The position numbers and the translations under genes are program-made. The notes below the pieces were generated by a model, which had not been told where the DNA came from, ran no database searches, and saw only the letters and a program-made list of their open reading frames with translations. From an uncultured Treponema sp. (GTDB lineage: Bacteria; Spirochaetota; Spirochaetia; Treponematales; Treponemataceae), in contig CAJUBD010000031.1 of the NCBI GenBank assembly GCA_910584475.1, forward strand, positions 1 to 19,026: DNA of 19,026 bases, given 5' to 3'. Each line of letters opens with the position of its first letter. Positions within the stretch are counted from its first letter, which is position 1. Shown here one piece after another: positions 6,988 through 13,700 of this stretch.

Positions 6988-8169
6988 ATGAAGAAAAGAT
7001 TGCCAATATTGTTTGCAATTACGCTTTCTATTTTTCCGCTTGCATTTCTTTCGTGTTCACAAGATCCAGATTGCACCGCTGAAGAAAGCATAGAGTCAAT
7101 AATAAGCGAATATTATTCTAGAATTGACGCAGAAATACCTATTTCGCTTGCAATATACAGCAAGAAAAGCAACATTGATTTTGCTATATCTGTAAATGTC
7201 ATGGAAAAAGATGACCCGCAGTTTTATTTATACAGCATTACAAAAACTTTTGTTTCAGCGGCAATAATTGACCTGTGCAACAAGGGGCGGATGAGTTTTG
7301 ATGACAAGCTTTCAAAATATTTTGATTATTCTGAAATTGGCTCGATAAACGCAAGTGCGACCATTGGCGAATTATTAAGCCATAGGTCAGGAATTGCTGA
7401 CTACGCCACCACTAATTCTCTTTTGCTTGGATTGAATTCATTCAGATATATGGAATGGAATCCATCTGTTGTATTGAGCCTTGTAAAAACTCCGTATGAC
7501 AAAAACAAGTCTTATATTTACTCATCAACAAATTATATATTATTGGGCATGATTTTGGAGCAGGTTACAGGCTGCACTGCAAACGAGTGGTTAAAGTCAA
7601 AACTCTACACGCCTTTGGCTTTGAAGTTCGCTTTAGTTCCACAAGATACGGTTGATTATTCACTGCTTGAGCATCCTCATATCTTTCCAAACACAGAGCC
7701 TCTTTGGATTCAAGGAGATGAAAACAAGCCTGTGGATGTAACTGACTTTATTAGCGATGGAATGGAGCTTATTGGAAAAGTCAGCTGGACTTCTGGAGGC
7801 ATGGTTGGAACTGCCAAACAGACTGCAAAATGGGGATATAATCTTTTGTCGGACAACGGACTTGTGGCAGATGAAATTAGACATACGATGTATCAATCTA
7901 TTGAAAAGATTGATGAAACAAACGAATATTATGGCTATGGAGTCAGGAAACTTTTCGACAATGGAGATGATGGCATAGAAGTTGTCGGCTCTTATGGCAG
8001 AGGCGTTGGAAGTGACAATTTGATGTTCTATGACAGTGAATATGATATATGCATTGCGATATTGACAGGTTGCAATAAAAATAAAAATGGAACTCCTGAC
8101 ATAGAAAAACTTTTGTTTGATATTTTGAAATATGAAAGAAGAGAAATATTGGCTCATCAATTTGATTAA
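6988..8169 (+). CDS. Serine beta-lactamase/DD-peptidase-like lipoprotein
   Basis: This 393-residue protein has a lipoprotein signal ending FLSC (Cys23). The fold is that of the class C beta-lactamase/PbpE-type serine hydrolase family: the SxxK motif is SITK (Ser83, Lys86) in LYSITKTFVSAAI, followed by LLSHRSGIADY (129-139) and YSSTNYILLGMIL (from Tyr178), which is the YxN-region equivalent. Members hydrolyse or transfer D-amino-acid peptides, amides or esters. Two oddities are seen. The usual Asn of Y-S-N is Ser180. The C-terminal HxG-like motif reads GSYGRGVGSDN, with no His. Substrate is unknown and activity may be altered. Its ATG abuts the previous stop codon (TAGATG), and its 3' end overlaps the next gene by 38 bases. 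Confidence 0.8.
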   Translation: MKKRLPILFAITLSIFPLAFLSCSQDPDCTAEESIESIISEYYSRIDAEIPISLAIYSKKSNIDFAISVNVMEKDDPQFYLYSITKTFVSAAIIDLCNKGRMSFDDKLSKYFDYSEIGSINASATIGELLSHRSGIADYATTNSLLLGLNSFRYMEWNPSVVLSLVKTPYDKNKSYIYSSTNYILLGMILEQVTGCTANEWLKSKLYTPLALKFALVPQDTVDYSLLEHPHIFPNTEPLWIQGDENKPVDVTDFISDGMELIGKVSWTSGGMVGTAKQTAKWGYNLLSDNGLVADEIRHTMYQSIEKIDETNEYYGYGVRKLFDNGDDGIEVVGSYGRGVGSDNLMFYDSEYDICIAILTGCNKNKNGTPDIEKLLFDILKYERREILAHQFD

Positions 8170-9388
8170 ATTTTTTGTAATAGTAAACTTGTTTGTTTAT
8201 TCTTTCTCTTCATGCGAAAACGAAACCACCGAAAAAATCAATTCTTTATATGTCCATAAAGCAAAAAAATGGAATTATCTGATTTATATGGCTGCGGACA
8301 ATAATCTTGAGCGATTTGCAATAAAAAATGTGTTGGACTTAAAAAGGGTGGGATCCAATGACAATCTAAACATAATTGTTTTGCTTGATCGCTCTCCACG
8401 ATTCGATAAATCCGAGGGCGACTGGACAGATACAAAATTACTGTACATAACCAAAGAAACCAATTCTTTGAATGATGATGTTATATACGAGTACGGGGAA
8501 TTAAATATGACTTCTCCCGATGTATTGTTGAATTTTCTTACAACTTGCGAAACCTATTTCCCCTCTGAAAAGACGGTTCTTACTATTTGGAGTCACGGGA
8601 GAGGAGTGTATCCCGATGGAACGATTCCTTCTTCTGTCTCATCGAGAGCAATTATTGATGACTATACTACTGGTTATGGTGCAAAGAACACAATGTCCAT
8701 CATAGATTTTGCACAGAGTCTTGAACAGTATTCTTTGGCATTCAATAAAAAAATAGACGTTCTTCAGTTTGACGCATGCGAAATGCAGATGATTGAAGTG
8801 TGCTATCAGATACAAAACTCATGCAATTATATTGTGGGTGCTGAAACAGACATTCCTGGAATGGGCAGCGATTACTTTGAAATAGCAAATTATATTTCTG
8901 CCAATAGCAATGCACTGGAAAAGGATTCGGCAGAATTTATGGTCGCTAGCTTTGATGAACTGTATAAAGATTCAAAAAACAGTTACTCTTATTGTGCAGT
9001 TGACAGCAAGAAAATCAACGCGTTTGTTGCATCTTGGAATGCTCTCTGTAAAAAAATGCTGGAAAGCGAGGTTTTTTCAAAGAACGATTTTTTGGAGCGT
9101 CGCTCAAAGTTTGATGCAGTTTCAGCAAGTTATCCTGAATTTTGCGACATAAGGGAATTATTAGATTTAATAAACAATGAGCGCTCCATAGAGATTCAAG
9201 AAAACTTGGATGAGGTTATAATCGCGAGTGTAAAGTCTAAAGATTTGGAAAATACAAGCTGTCTCTCAATCAACTTTCCCTATTCAAAGCAATTGCTCGG
9301 CTATTATCAAACAGAATCAAAATATGAGATTTTGGATTTCTATAAAGACACTCTGTGGGACGAATGCTTGAATTGGCTGCTTGATTAG
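8132..9388 (+). CDS. Clostripain-like (C11) cysteine peptidase, lipoprotein
   Basis: This 418-residue protein begins with a signal whose likely lipid site is FSSC (Cys28). The C11 core starts at KWNYLIYMAADNNLE (46-60), which corresponds to the conserved first strand of clostripain. The catalytic dyad is His155 in TIWSHGRGVYPDG and Cys216 in VLQFDACEMQMIEV. C11 enzymes cut after basic residues and are commonly self-activated; an internal processing site cannot be located here. The first 38 bases overlap the end of the previous gene in another frame, so translation is probably coupled. It closes the five-lipoprotein operon and is the second peptidase in it, which suggests a surface proteolytic function for the whole set. 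Confidence 0.85.
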   Translation: MKEEKYWLINLIKFFVIVNLFVYSFSSCENETTEKINSLYVHKAKKWNYLIYMAADNNLERFAIKNVLDLKRVGSNDNLNIIVLLDRSPRFDKSEGDWTDTKLLYITKETNSLNDDVIYEYGELNMTSPDVLLNFLTTCETYFPSEKTVLTIWSHGRGVYPDGTIPSSVSSRAIIDDYTTGYGAKNTMSIIDFAQSLEQYSLAFNKKIDVLQFDACEMQMIEVCYQIQNSCNYIVGAETDIPGMGSDYFEIANYISANSNALEKDSAEFMVASFDELYKDSKNSYSYCAVDSKKINAFVASWNALCKKMLESEVFSKNDFLERRSKFDAVSASYPEFCDIRELLDLINNERSIEIQENLDEVIIASVKSKDLENTSCLSINFPYSKQLLGYYQTESKYEILDFYKDTLWDECLNWLLD

Positions 9389-9485
9389 GACAAGGAAACG
9401 CGCAATGCCGCGGCAAACAAGGCTTTTTGCAGACTGTATTCCCCATTGCAATCTTTCGTGTTGACGAAAATAAATTTTTAGTTTA

Positions 9486-9494
9486 TGGTATAAT
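9486..9494 (+). promoter_or_regulatory. Extended -10 promoter of the permease gene
   Basis: TGGTATAAT is a perfect -10 with the TGn extension. The TTGACG at 9461-9466 is 22 bases upstream, too far for a normal -35. Predicted transcription start about 9501, only a few bases before the ATG at 9505, so this message too would be nearly leaderless. Confidence 0.5.
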
Positions 9495-9504
9495 GCATCA
9501 CAAT

Positions 9505-10416
9505 ATGAATATGCTTGAAATCTTAAAACGCGAGGCGATTTATCTTTGGTATTACTCCGACATCCAGCTGCGCCAGATTTTCTGGTACTGGGGGATAGGA
9601 ATTCTGCTTGGCTCGGCGATTTCCGTTTTCGCGAAAAAGTGGATTCACGCGGCGGCGGAATTTCTCGGACGAAAGATTCCCGGCATAGTCGGTCTTGCGC
9701 TTGCGAGCGCGCTCGGCATCGCCTCCCCCCTTTGCATGTACGGCACGATTCCCATCTGCGCCGCCTTTTCCCAAAAAGGCGTAAAGGACGACTTTTTGGC
9801 GGCTTTTATGATGAGTTCCATTTTGCTCAATCCGCAGCTCATCGTTTACAGCGCCGCGCTCGGAGCGAAAATCCTCGCGGTGCGAATCGCCAGTTGTTTT
9901 TTGTGCGGAATCGTCGCGGGCTTGCTCGTGAAGGTTTATTGTGGCAAGGGCAAATCGTACTTTGACTTTACAGGCTTTGACTCTCCGCGCGACCACGACA
10001 CCGACAAAAATCTTTTCCTGCGGTATGTGAAGAATGTTTGGCGGAACATTCGTGCGACGAGCCCATGGTTTTTGCTCGGAATCGCGTTGAGCGCGGTTTT
10101 CCAGCGGTATGTTCCTGAAGATGTGATGAGCCGCGTTTTTGGAGGCAGCAAGGCGTGGGGCGTTTTGATGGCGGCGACCGTCGGAGTTCCGCTGTATGTG
10201 TGCGGAGGCGGCACGATTCCGCTTTTGCTCGACTGGCTTTCGGACGGAATGAGCGTGGGAAGCGCGGCGGCGTTCATGATAACCGGTCCCGCCACAAAGA
10301 TTACGAATCTCGGCGCACTAAAGATTGCGCTCGGCGCGGGGCATTTCGCGCTCTATATCCTGTTCGTGATGCTGTTCTCGTTCGCGATTGGAATTCTCGT
10401 GAATTTGATTTTGTAG
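9505..10416 (+). CDS. Predicted permease, ArsP/UPF0718 (PF03773) type
   Basis: This protein of 303 residues is very hydrophobic, with about eight to ten membrane segments in two half-repeats. Each half has a Cys/Gly/Pro-rich signature: ASPLCMYGTIPICAAFSQKG in the first and VGVPLYVCGGGTIPLLLDWL in the second, followed by TGPATKITNLGALK. This is the pattern of the PF03773 permeases, which include ArsP organoarsenical exporters and putative Cu/Zn effluxers. The paired Cys residues in the pore signatures fit soft-metal or thiol-reactive substrates, but the substrate is not decided by sequence. Start choice: longer in-frame starts at 9427 or 9493 lie upstream of or inside the -10 element, so 9505 (MNMLEIL) is preferred; 9511 is also possible. 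It is GC-richer than the preceding operon. Confidence 0.8.
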   Translation: MNMLEILKREAIYLWYYSDIQLRQIFWYWGIGILLGSAISVFAKKWIHAAAEFLGRKIPGIVGLALASALGIASPLCMYGTIPICAAFSQKGVKDDFLAAFMMSSILLNPQLIVYSAALGAKILAVRIASCFLCGIVAGLLVKVYCGKGKSYFDFTGFDSPRDHDTDKNLFLRYVKNVWRNIRATSPWFLLGIALSAVFQRYVPEDVMSRVFGGSKAWGVLMAATVGVPLYVCGGGTIPLLLDWLSDGMSVGSAAAFMITGPATKITNLGALKIALGAGHFALYILFVMLFSFAIGILVNLIL

Positions 10417-10474
10417 GACGCGGACGCGTGATGATTTTTCAAATCCATGCGACTTTTCTTTTTTTAAACGCCAA

Positions 10475-10548
10475 GAGCCTCTTTCAATAATATTTTAGAA
10501 TTTCAAAAAGATCGAAATTCTAACTTAATATGTTTTTCATAGAGGCTC
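10475..10548. repeat. Nested inverted repeat after the permease gene
   Basis: Outer arms GAGCCTCT (10475-10482) and AGAGGCTC (10541-10548) enclose inner arms TTAGAATTTC (10495-10504) and GAAATTCTAA (10514-10523), all perfect. It could fold as a 74-base two-stage stem. It may be an mRNA 3'-end structure for the permease or a small non-autonomous element; no coding potential is seen. Confidence 0.65.
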
Positions 10549-10680
10549 AAACAAAAATCGTCTTGCGGAACGAGAAAAGAAAGTGACTGGATAAAGAACG
10601 GATTTCCTGTGCCAAAGCACGAAAATCGACGGACTCGCGCGGTTGCCGGCAAGAATCCGCTCAAAAAAACGTTTCATTTG

Positions 10681-10821
10681 TTTTCAGCAACGAAGAAAGT
10701 ATCAACTTCCGAGTTGCTGAAAACGCGATTTCGCAACGAAGCGAGAAATCGCAATTCAATAAGCGAGTTTTTGCAAAAAACTCGTATTAAAATCAGCAAC
10801 GCAATTTTAGTTGCTGATTTT
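10681..10821. repeat. Chain of four hairpins in a non-coding stretch
   Basis: Four dyads follow each other: A, TTTTCAGCAAC/GTTGCTGAAAA (10681-10723); B, GCGATTTC/GAAATCGC (10725-10752); C, CGAGTTTTT/AAAAACTCG (10764-10784); D, AAAATCAGCAAC/GTTGCTGATTTT (10789-10821). A and D share the core TCAGCAAC/GTTGCTGA, so the left arm of A can also pair with the right arm of D and enclose B and C. The whole 10417-10970 interval holds no gene I can support; a 113-codon open frame through it merely reads across these hairpins. Confidence 0.7.
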
Positions 10822-10971
10822 AAATGTTCAAATATTGTGTCGAGAATCTTCGCGCTGGCAATTCTTCCGCCCACAGAATTTGTCTCAAAAAATTGTATCG
10901 TCCGAAAAAAGTTTGAATTTCTCGCTTTCGTAAGTTTTCTTAATTTTTGATTGTTATAACGACAAATTTAC

Positions 10972-11000
10972 TTGACAGATTTTAAAAATAATTGTATACT
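10972..11000 (+). promoter_or_regulatory. Strong sigma-70 promoter for the FN3-like lipoprotein
   Basis: TTGACA (10972-10977), a 17-base spacer and TATACT (10995-11000) form a near-consensus promoter. Transcription would begin near 11007, giving a leader of about 270 bases that includes the small ORF, the C tract and a hairpin. Confidence 0.75.
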
Positions 11001-11022
11001 TTTAATAATTTTGGAAAAGGTG

Positions 11023-11097
11023 ATGACATTCTTGTATATGGCTAAAAATAACATCCCGTTACCCCCCCCCACTGCATCGCGTACCACCGTATTGTAG
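11023..11097 (+). CDS. Possible leader ORF, 24 codons, containing a C9 tract
   Basis: An ATG 16 bases after the predicted transcription start opens a 24-codon frame ending at TAG 11095-11097, with codons 14-16 being the C tract (three Pro codons). The Shine-Dalgarno is poor (GGAAAAGG close to the ATG). The peptide has no recognisable feature. It is listed because of its position relative to the homopolymer: with ten Cs the same ATG would read on without a stop through the leader into the lipoprotein at 11277. Confidence 0.3.
   Translation: MTFLYMAKNNIPLPPPTASRTTVL
11062..11070 (+). repeat. Homopolymeric C9 tract in the leader
   Basis: Nine consecutive Cs lie in an otherwise AT-rich leader, about 55 bases after the predicted transcription start. 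Tracts of this length are prone to slippage. Confidence 0.9.
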
Positions 11098-11154
11098 CAT
11101 GGTTTCTTTGTACTAGAAGAAATTACATTCAAATCTTTTTCTCAAAACGAGGTC

Positions 11155-11190
11155 GGCGTAGTTTCGATGTGCTTTCATCGCGATTGCGCC
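11155..11190 (+). promoter_or_regulatory. Leader hairpin upstream of the FN3-like lipoprotein
   Basis: CGATG (11165-11169) pairs with CATCG (11176-11180) around a six-base loop. GGCG (11155-11158) pairs with CGCC (11187-11190) across a symmetric 6 x 6 internal loop. It lies about 85 bases before the start codon, with no U tract after it. No known riboswitch class was recognised. Confidence 0.35.
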
Positions 11191-11276
11191 ACTTTTATTT
11201 TCCCACACAGTTAAAAGACTCGCGTTATTCGTCAGTTTGGAGAGGCGCGTGCTTTTATAAAAAAAGGAGTTACAAT

Positions 11277-12992
11277 ATGAAAAAACTCTTAAAATTTTTC
11301 GCAGTTCCCGCAATCTTGGCGTTGGGACTGCTTACTGGATGTAGCAATGATGTTGATCCAATTGACCTCAATGTTATAGTTTCAACCGACAAACCGCAAT
11401 TGGACAATCCGAAGAACCTCGGCTACGGCGTCTTGCTCACTTGGCGACAGGTAAAGGACAACGGCAGCTTCAAAGTTACGCGACAGGCGAAAGGCGGCGA
11501 GGAAAAAGTGCTTACATATAACCTTGCTAACAACCGCTACTTTGACGCTGTGAATTTCGACAATGTGCTTGAAACGGGCGTTGAGTACACGTACCGCGTG
11601 TATAACTTGAGCGACAAACGAAATCACTATGGCTATCAGATGGTTGTGAAAGACTCCTATGCCGAAAAGAAAATCACATTGGCAGAGGGAAGCGTAAAGG
11701 CGCAAGGCGAAAAACTCCCTGCACTTACCTTGGACGATGTGATATATTCATACGCGATAGTATATGATGATGATGTCAAAAAGGATCGCCCAAAATTCAC
11801 ATACAGCGTGAAAGACGAAGAGAAGTCCGCTTATGGATTTACGTGGATTGAGATAGTAGATTCAAAGGATGGCTCTTCATGTGTGGTGGATACAAATAAC
11901 CTGTATATCAATGATAACGTTGATAGCGTTGATGTGCAAATTTTCTGTGGACTCAACTCTTATTACGGTGAATCTGAAGCATTGAGACTAGATGGCATTG
12001 CGCTTAAAAGAAAGGCGGCGGTAGACATCAGCGACTTCAATGCGGATAAGAAAAACGGCACCGTTGAACTCACTTGGACTACTGACGTGGGAGTCGAAGC
12101 GAGCGCGTTCGTCATCGAGAAAAAGGAAGCGTCTGAAAGCGCGTACAAAGTTCTCGCGGTTACGCCTACTTCTGAAGCCAATGTTGGCGGCAAGAAATGC
12201 ACATGGACGGCCGTTGATACAGACATCGCGGTTTCAAAGGAGTACGTCTACAGAATAAGGACGACACGCCTTAATAGCTATAAGACTGCATCGACAATGC
12301 CAAGCGTTTCATTAGATAGTTTTGCAGCCACAGTCTATAACAAAATTGATGGTAACAAAAATGGAATTTCGAAGGCAGATGACTATGTCGTCCTTTCATT
12401 CGAGGGCATTTCGGACTATAAAGCGGTAACATACAATGCATGGTGGACGACTTTCGACAACAAGAGAATTGAGAGCGAAAAAACAGCGATTGCTTTCACC
12501 AAAGATGGTGACACACACTTCAGGGCACAGTTTGCGGCGGAAGCTCTTGGTGTAAAAGCCAACACGACTGTCAAATCCGTGAAATTCTATGTTGAAGCGT
12601 TTGTTGACGGAAAGCTGGTCGCTGCGAGAAGTAGAAGTATTGATGTAGACGTATATCTCACATCATATACTGCTTTCTCCTTTGTTGGTGCACCACTAGT
12701 TGATAATACAGAGCGTAAAATAACTCTCAAGGCCGAAGGTCAAAAATTCACTGAAACTGACAAAGTAGAAATAACCTATTTTAAAGATGATAGTGGTAAA
12801 GTTGAGACTGCGACTTTGACATGGGTCGCAGTTGCAGATGAACCGAATACTTATTCGGCGGAATTTACTGTTGCAGAAAATGGAAATTACACAATATGTG
12901 CAAAACTTCCAATGGGCAATATGTATGACTACGACGATGACGAATCTGTGTTTGCGAAAAACATGACTTGTTATGTTTACAAATCAGAATAA
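11277..12992 (+). CDS. Large lipoprotein with fibronectin type III-like domains
   Basis: This 571-residue protein begins MKKLLKFFAVPAILALGLL with lipobox LLTGC (Cys22). The start is fixed by AAGGAG about seven bases upstream of the ATG at 11277; the open frame extends farther upstream but without a better start. At least two fibronectin-III-like regions are visible, at about residues 40-125 (GYGVLLTWRQ ... VEYTYRVYNLSD) and 249-346 (GTVELTWTTD ... KEYVYRIRTTRLNSY). The rest is beta-strand-rich and acidic, and likely holds further Ig-like modules. Such proteins are usually surface adhesins or scaffolds; no catalytic motif was seen. It has its own strong promoter, a 270-base leader with a C9 tract, and two terminators behind it, so it is a single-gene unit. 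Confidence 0.8.
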   Translation: MKKLLKFFAVPAILALGLLTGCSNDVDPIDLNVIVSTDKPQLDNPKNLGYGVLLTWRQVKDNGSFKVTRQAKGGEEKVLTYNLANNRYFDAVNFDNVLETGVEYTYRVYNLSDKRNHYGYQMVVKDSYAEKKITLAEGSVKAQGEKLPALTLDDVIYSYAIVYDDDVKKDRPKFTYSVKDEEKSAYGFTWIEIVDSKDGSSCVVDTNNLYINDNVDSVDVQIFCGLNSYYGESEALRLDGIALKRKAAVDISDFNADKKNGTVELTWTTDVGVEASAFVIEKKEASESAYKVLAVTPTSEANVGGKKCTWTAVDTDIAVSKEYVYRIRTTRLNSYKTASTMPSVSLDSFAATVYNKIDGNKNGISKADDYVVLSFEGISDYKAVTYNAWWTTFDNKRIESEKTAIAFTKDGDTHFRAQFAAEALGVKANTTVKSVKFYVEAFVDGKLVAARSRSIDVDVYLTSYTAFSFVGAPLVDNTERKITLKAEGQKFTETDKVEITYFKDDSGKVETATLTWVAVADEPNTYSAEFTVAENGNYTICAKLPMGNMYDYDDDESVFAKNMTCYVYKSE

Positions 12993-13009
12993 TTTCTGTA
13001 AAACGAAAT

Positions 13010-13040
13010 AAAAGCCGTTTGCAAAATCGGACGGCTTTTA
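13010..13040 (+). terminator. Terminator after the FN3-like lipoprotein
   Basis: AAAAGCCGT (13010-13018) pairs with ACGGCTTTT (13031-13039), 18 bases past the stop codon. The run of T is part of the stem's right arm, so it may work in both directions. Confidence 0.65.
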
Positions 13041-13051
13041 ACCTCCTTATT

Positions 13052-13083
13052 GCCCAAATGCAGTGATTGCATTTGGGCTTTTT
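13052..13083 (+). terminator. Second, stronger Rho-independent terminator
   Basis: GCCCAAATGCA (13052-13062) and TGCATTTGGGC (13068-13078) form a perfect 11-bp stem with loop GTGAT, directly followed by TTTTT. It lies just behind the terminator at 13010. Confidence 0.85.
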
Positions 13084-13099
13084 CTATATCAAATAGTGA

Positions 13100-13276
13100 T
13101 TGCGCCAAGACGATTTTTACGACTGGAACGCCGACTGTTATTACGGCGTTGTCCACACCTCGCGCAACGGCAAGGCATCCGACTGCATTGGATGCGGCAA
13201 GTGCGAGGCGGCGTGTCCGCAACATTTGTAGATACGAAAATTGCTGAAGGATGTGGCGGAGGAATTTGAAAAGTAA
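13100..13276 (+). pseudogene. Remnant: C-terminus of a ferredoxin-type aldo/keto reductase
   Basis: In one frame, after stops at 13094 and 13097, the sequence reads YDWNADCYYG (about 13118-13147), then NGKASDCIGCGKCEAACPQH (13166-13225), Leu, an in-frame TAG (13229-13231) where Pro is expected, and IRKLLKDVAEEFEK ending at TAA 13274-13276. The CxxCxxCxxxCP cluster followed by QHLPIR and a short helix is the C-terminal 4Fe-4S tail of bacterial aldo/keto reductases. Everything upstream, including the whole TIM barrel, is missing and replaced by the terminator region. It is a dead fragment. Reductases of this type are often found beside LysR regulators and cyclophilin-like genes, which occur just to the right here, so it may be a lost member of that cluster (inference). 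Confidence 0.8.
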
Positions 13277-13404
13277 ATCTTGACGGAAAAACGGTTGATA
13301 TTGTTTCTGCCTTAGAAAAACGCGCGACGGATTCTGTTATGCCGACTTGATGTACAACAGTTTTCTAACTGCCTTTGAATTTTCAAAAAAGAACAACTAA
13401 ACTA

Positions 13405-13435
13405 AAAGTAAACTAACGGTTTCCCAAAGTAAACT
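13405..13435 (+). promoter_or_regulatory. Possible repressor operators upstream of the xre remnant
   Basis: AAAGTAAACT occurs at 13405-13414 and again at 13426-13435, 21 bases apart, just upstream of the -35 box. The core AGTAAACT is a small dyad (AGT/ACT). The spacing of two helical turns and position suggest a protein-binding site. Confidence 0.4.
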
Positions 13436-13444
13436 GCAAGTCGG

Positions 13445-13473
13445 TTGAGAAACTTCTGCTATTGTTGTATTAT
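13445..13473 (+). promoter_or_regulatory. Promoter of the xre remnant
   Basis: TTGAGA (13445-13450), a 17-base spacer and TATTAT (13468-13473). A GGAGGTG ribosome site (13492-13498) precedes the ATG at 13506, so the 5' control region is intact although the gene is broken. Confidence 0.55.
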
Positions 13474-13505
13474 GTTTATGAACACAAAAGCGGAGGTGTT
13501 TTTTT

Positions 13506-13700
13506 ATGGAAAAGAAAAGCTTTGGGCAGATGGTTTGTTTTTTGCGAAAAGAAAAAGGAATGACGCAAAACGACTTGGCAAAAAAAATGTATGTTACGGA
13601 TAAAGCCGTATCAAAATGGGAGAGAGATTTGTCTTTTCCCGACATCAACTCAATTCGGATATCTTGCGACTTAATTTATTTCTTTTGCACCTTAGTATGA
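13506..13700 (+). pseudogene. Truncated XRE-family helix-turn-helix regulator
   Basis: Residues 1-48 are a complete XRE-type helix-turn-helix: FGQMVCFLRKEKGMTQNDLA, KKMYVTDKAVSKWERDLSFP and DINSI. The normal continuation (PKLADIL...VDEL) is absent. After DINSI the frame runs into the 3' end of the opposing LysR gene and stops at 13700. One base-frame over, GGATATCTTGCGACTTAAT could encode D-I-L-R-L-N, so a short deletion near 13650 followed by truncation is likely. Promoter and ribosome site are intact, so a short DNA-binding peptide may still be made. Confidence 0.7.

Noticed and set aside
9427..9504. TTG or ATG starts upstream of 9505 for the permease
   Set aside because: They lie before or inside the extended -10 element and would not be transcribed from it.
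9523..9996. A 157-codon minus-strand open frame
   Set aside because: It is antisense to the permease, which has clear membrane segments and motifs.
10609..10950. A 113-codon plus-strand open frame
   Set aside because: It reads through all four hairpins, has no ribosome site and resembles no protein.
11169..11276. Upstream GTG start of the FN3-like lipoprotein
   Set aside because: The ATG at 11277 has AAGGAG and starts a perfect lipoprotein signal. The upstream frame is considered only in relation to the C tract.
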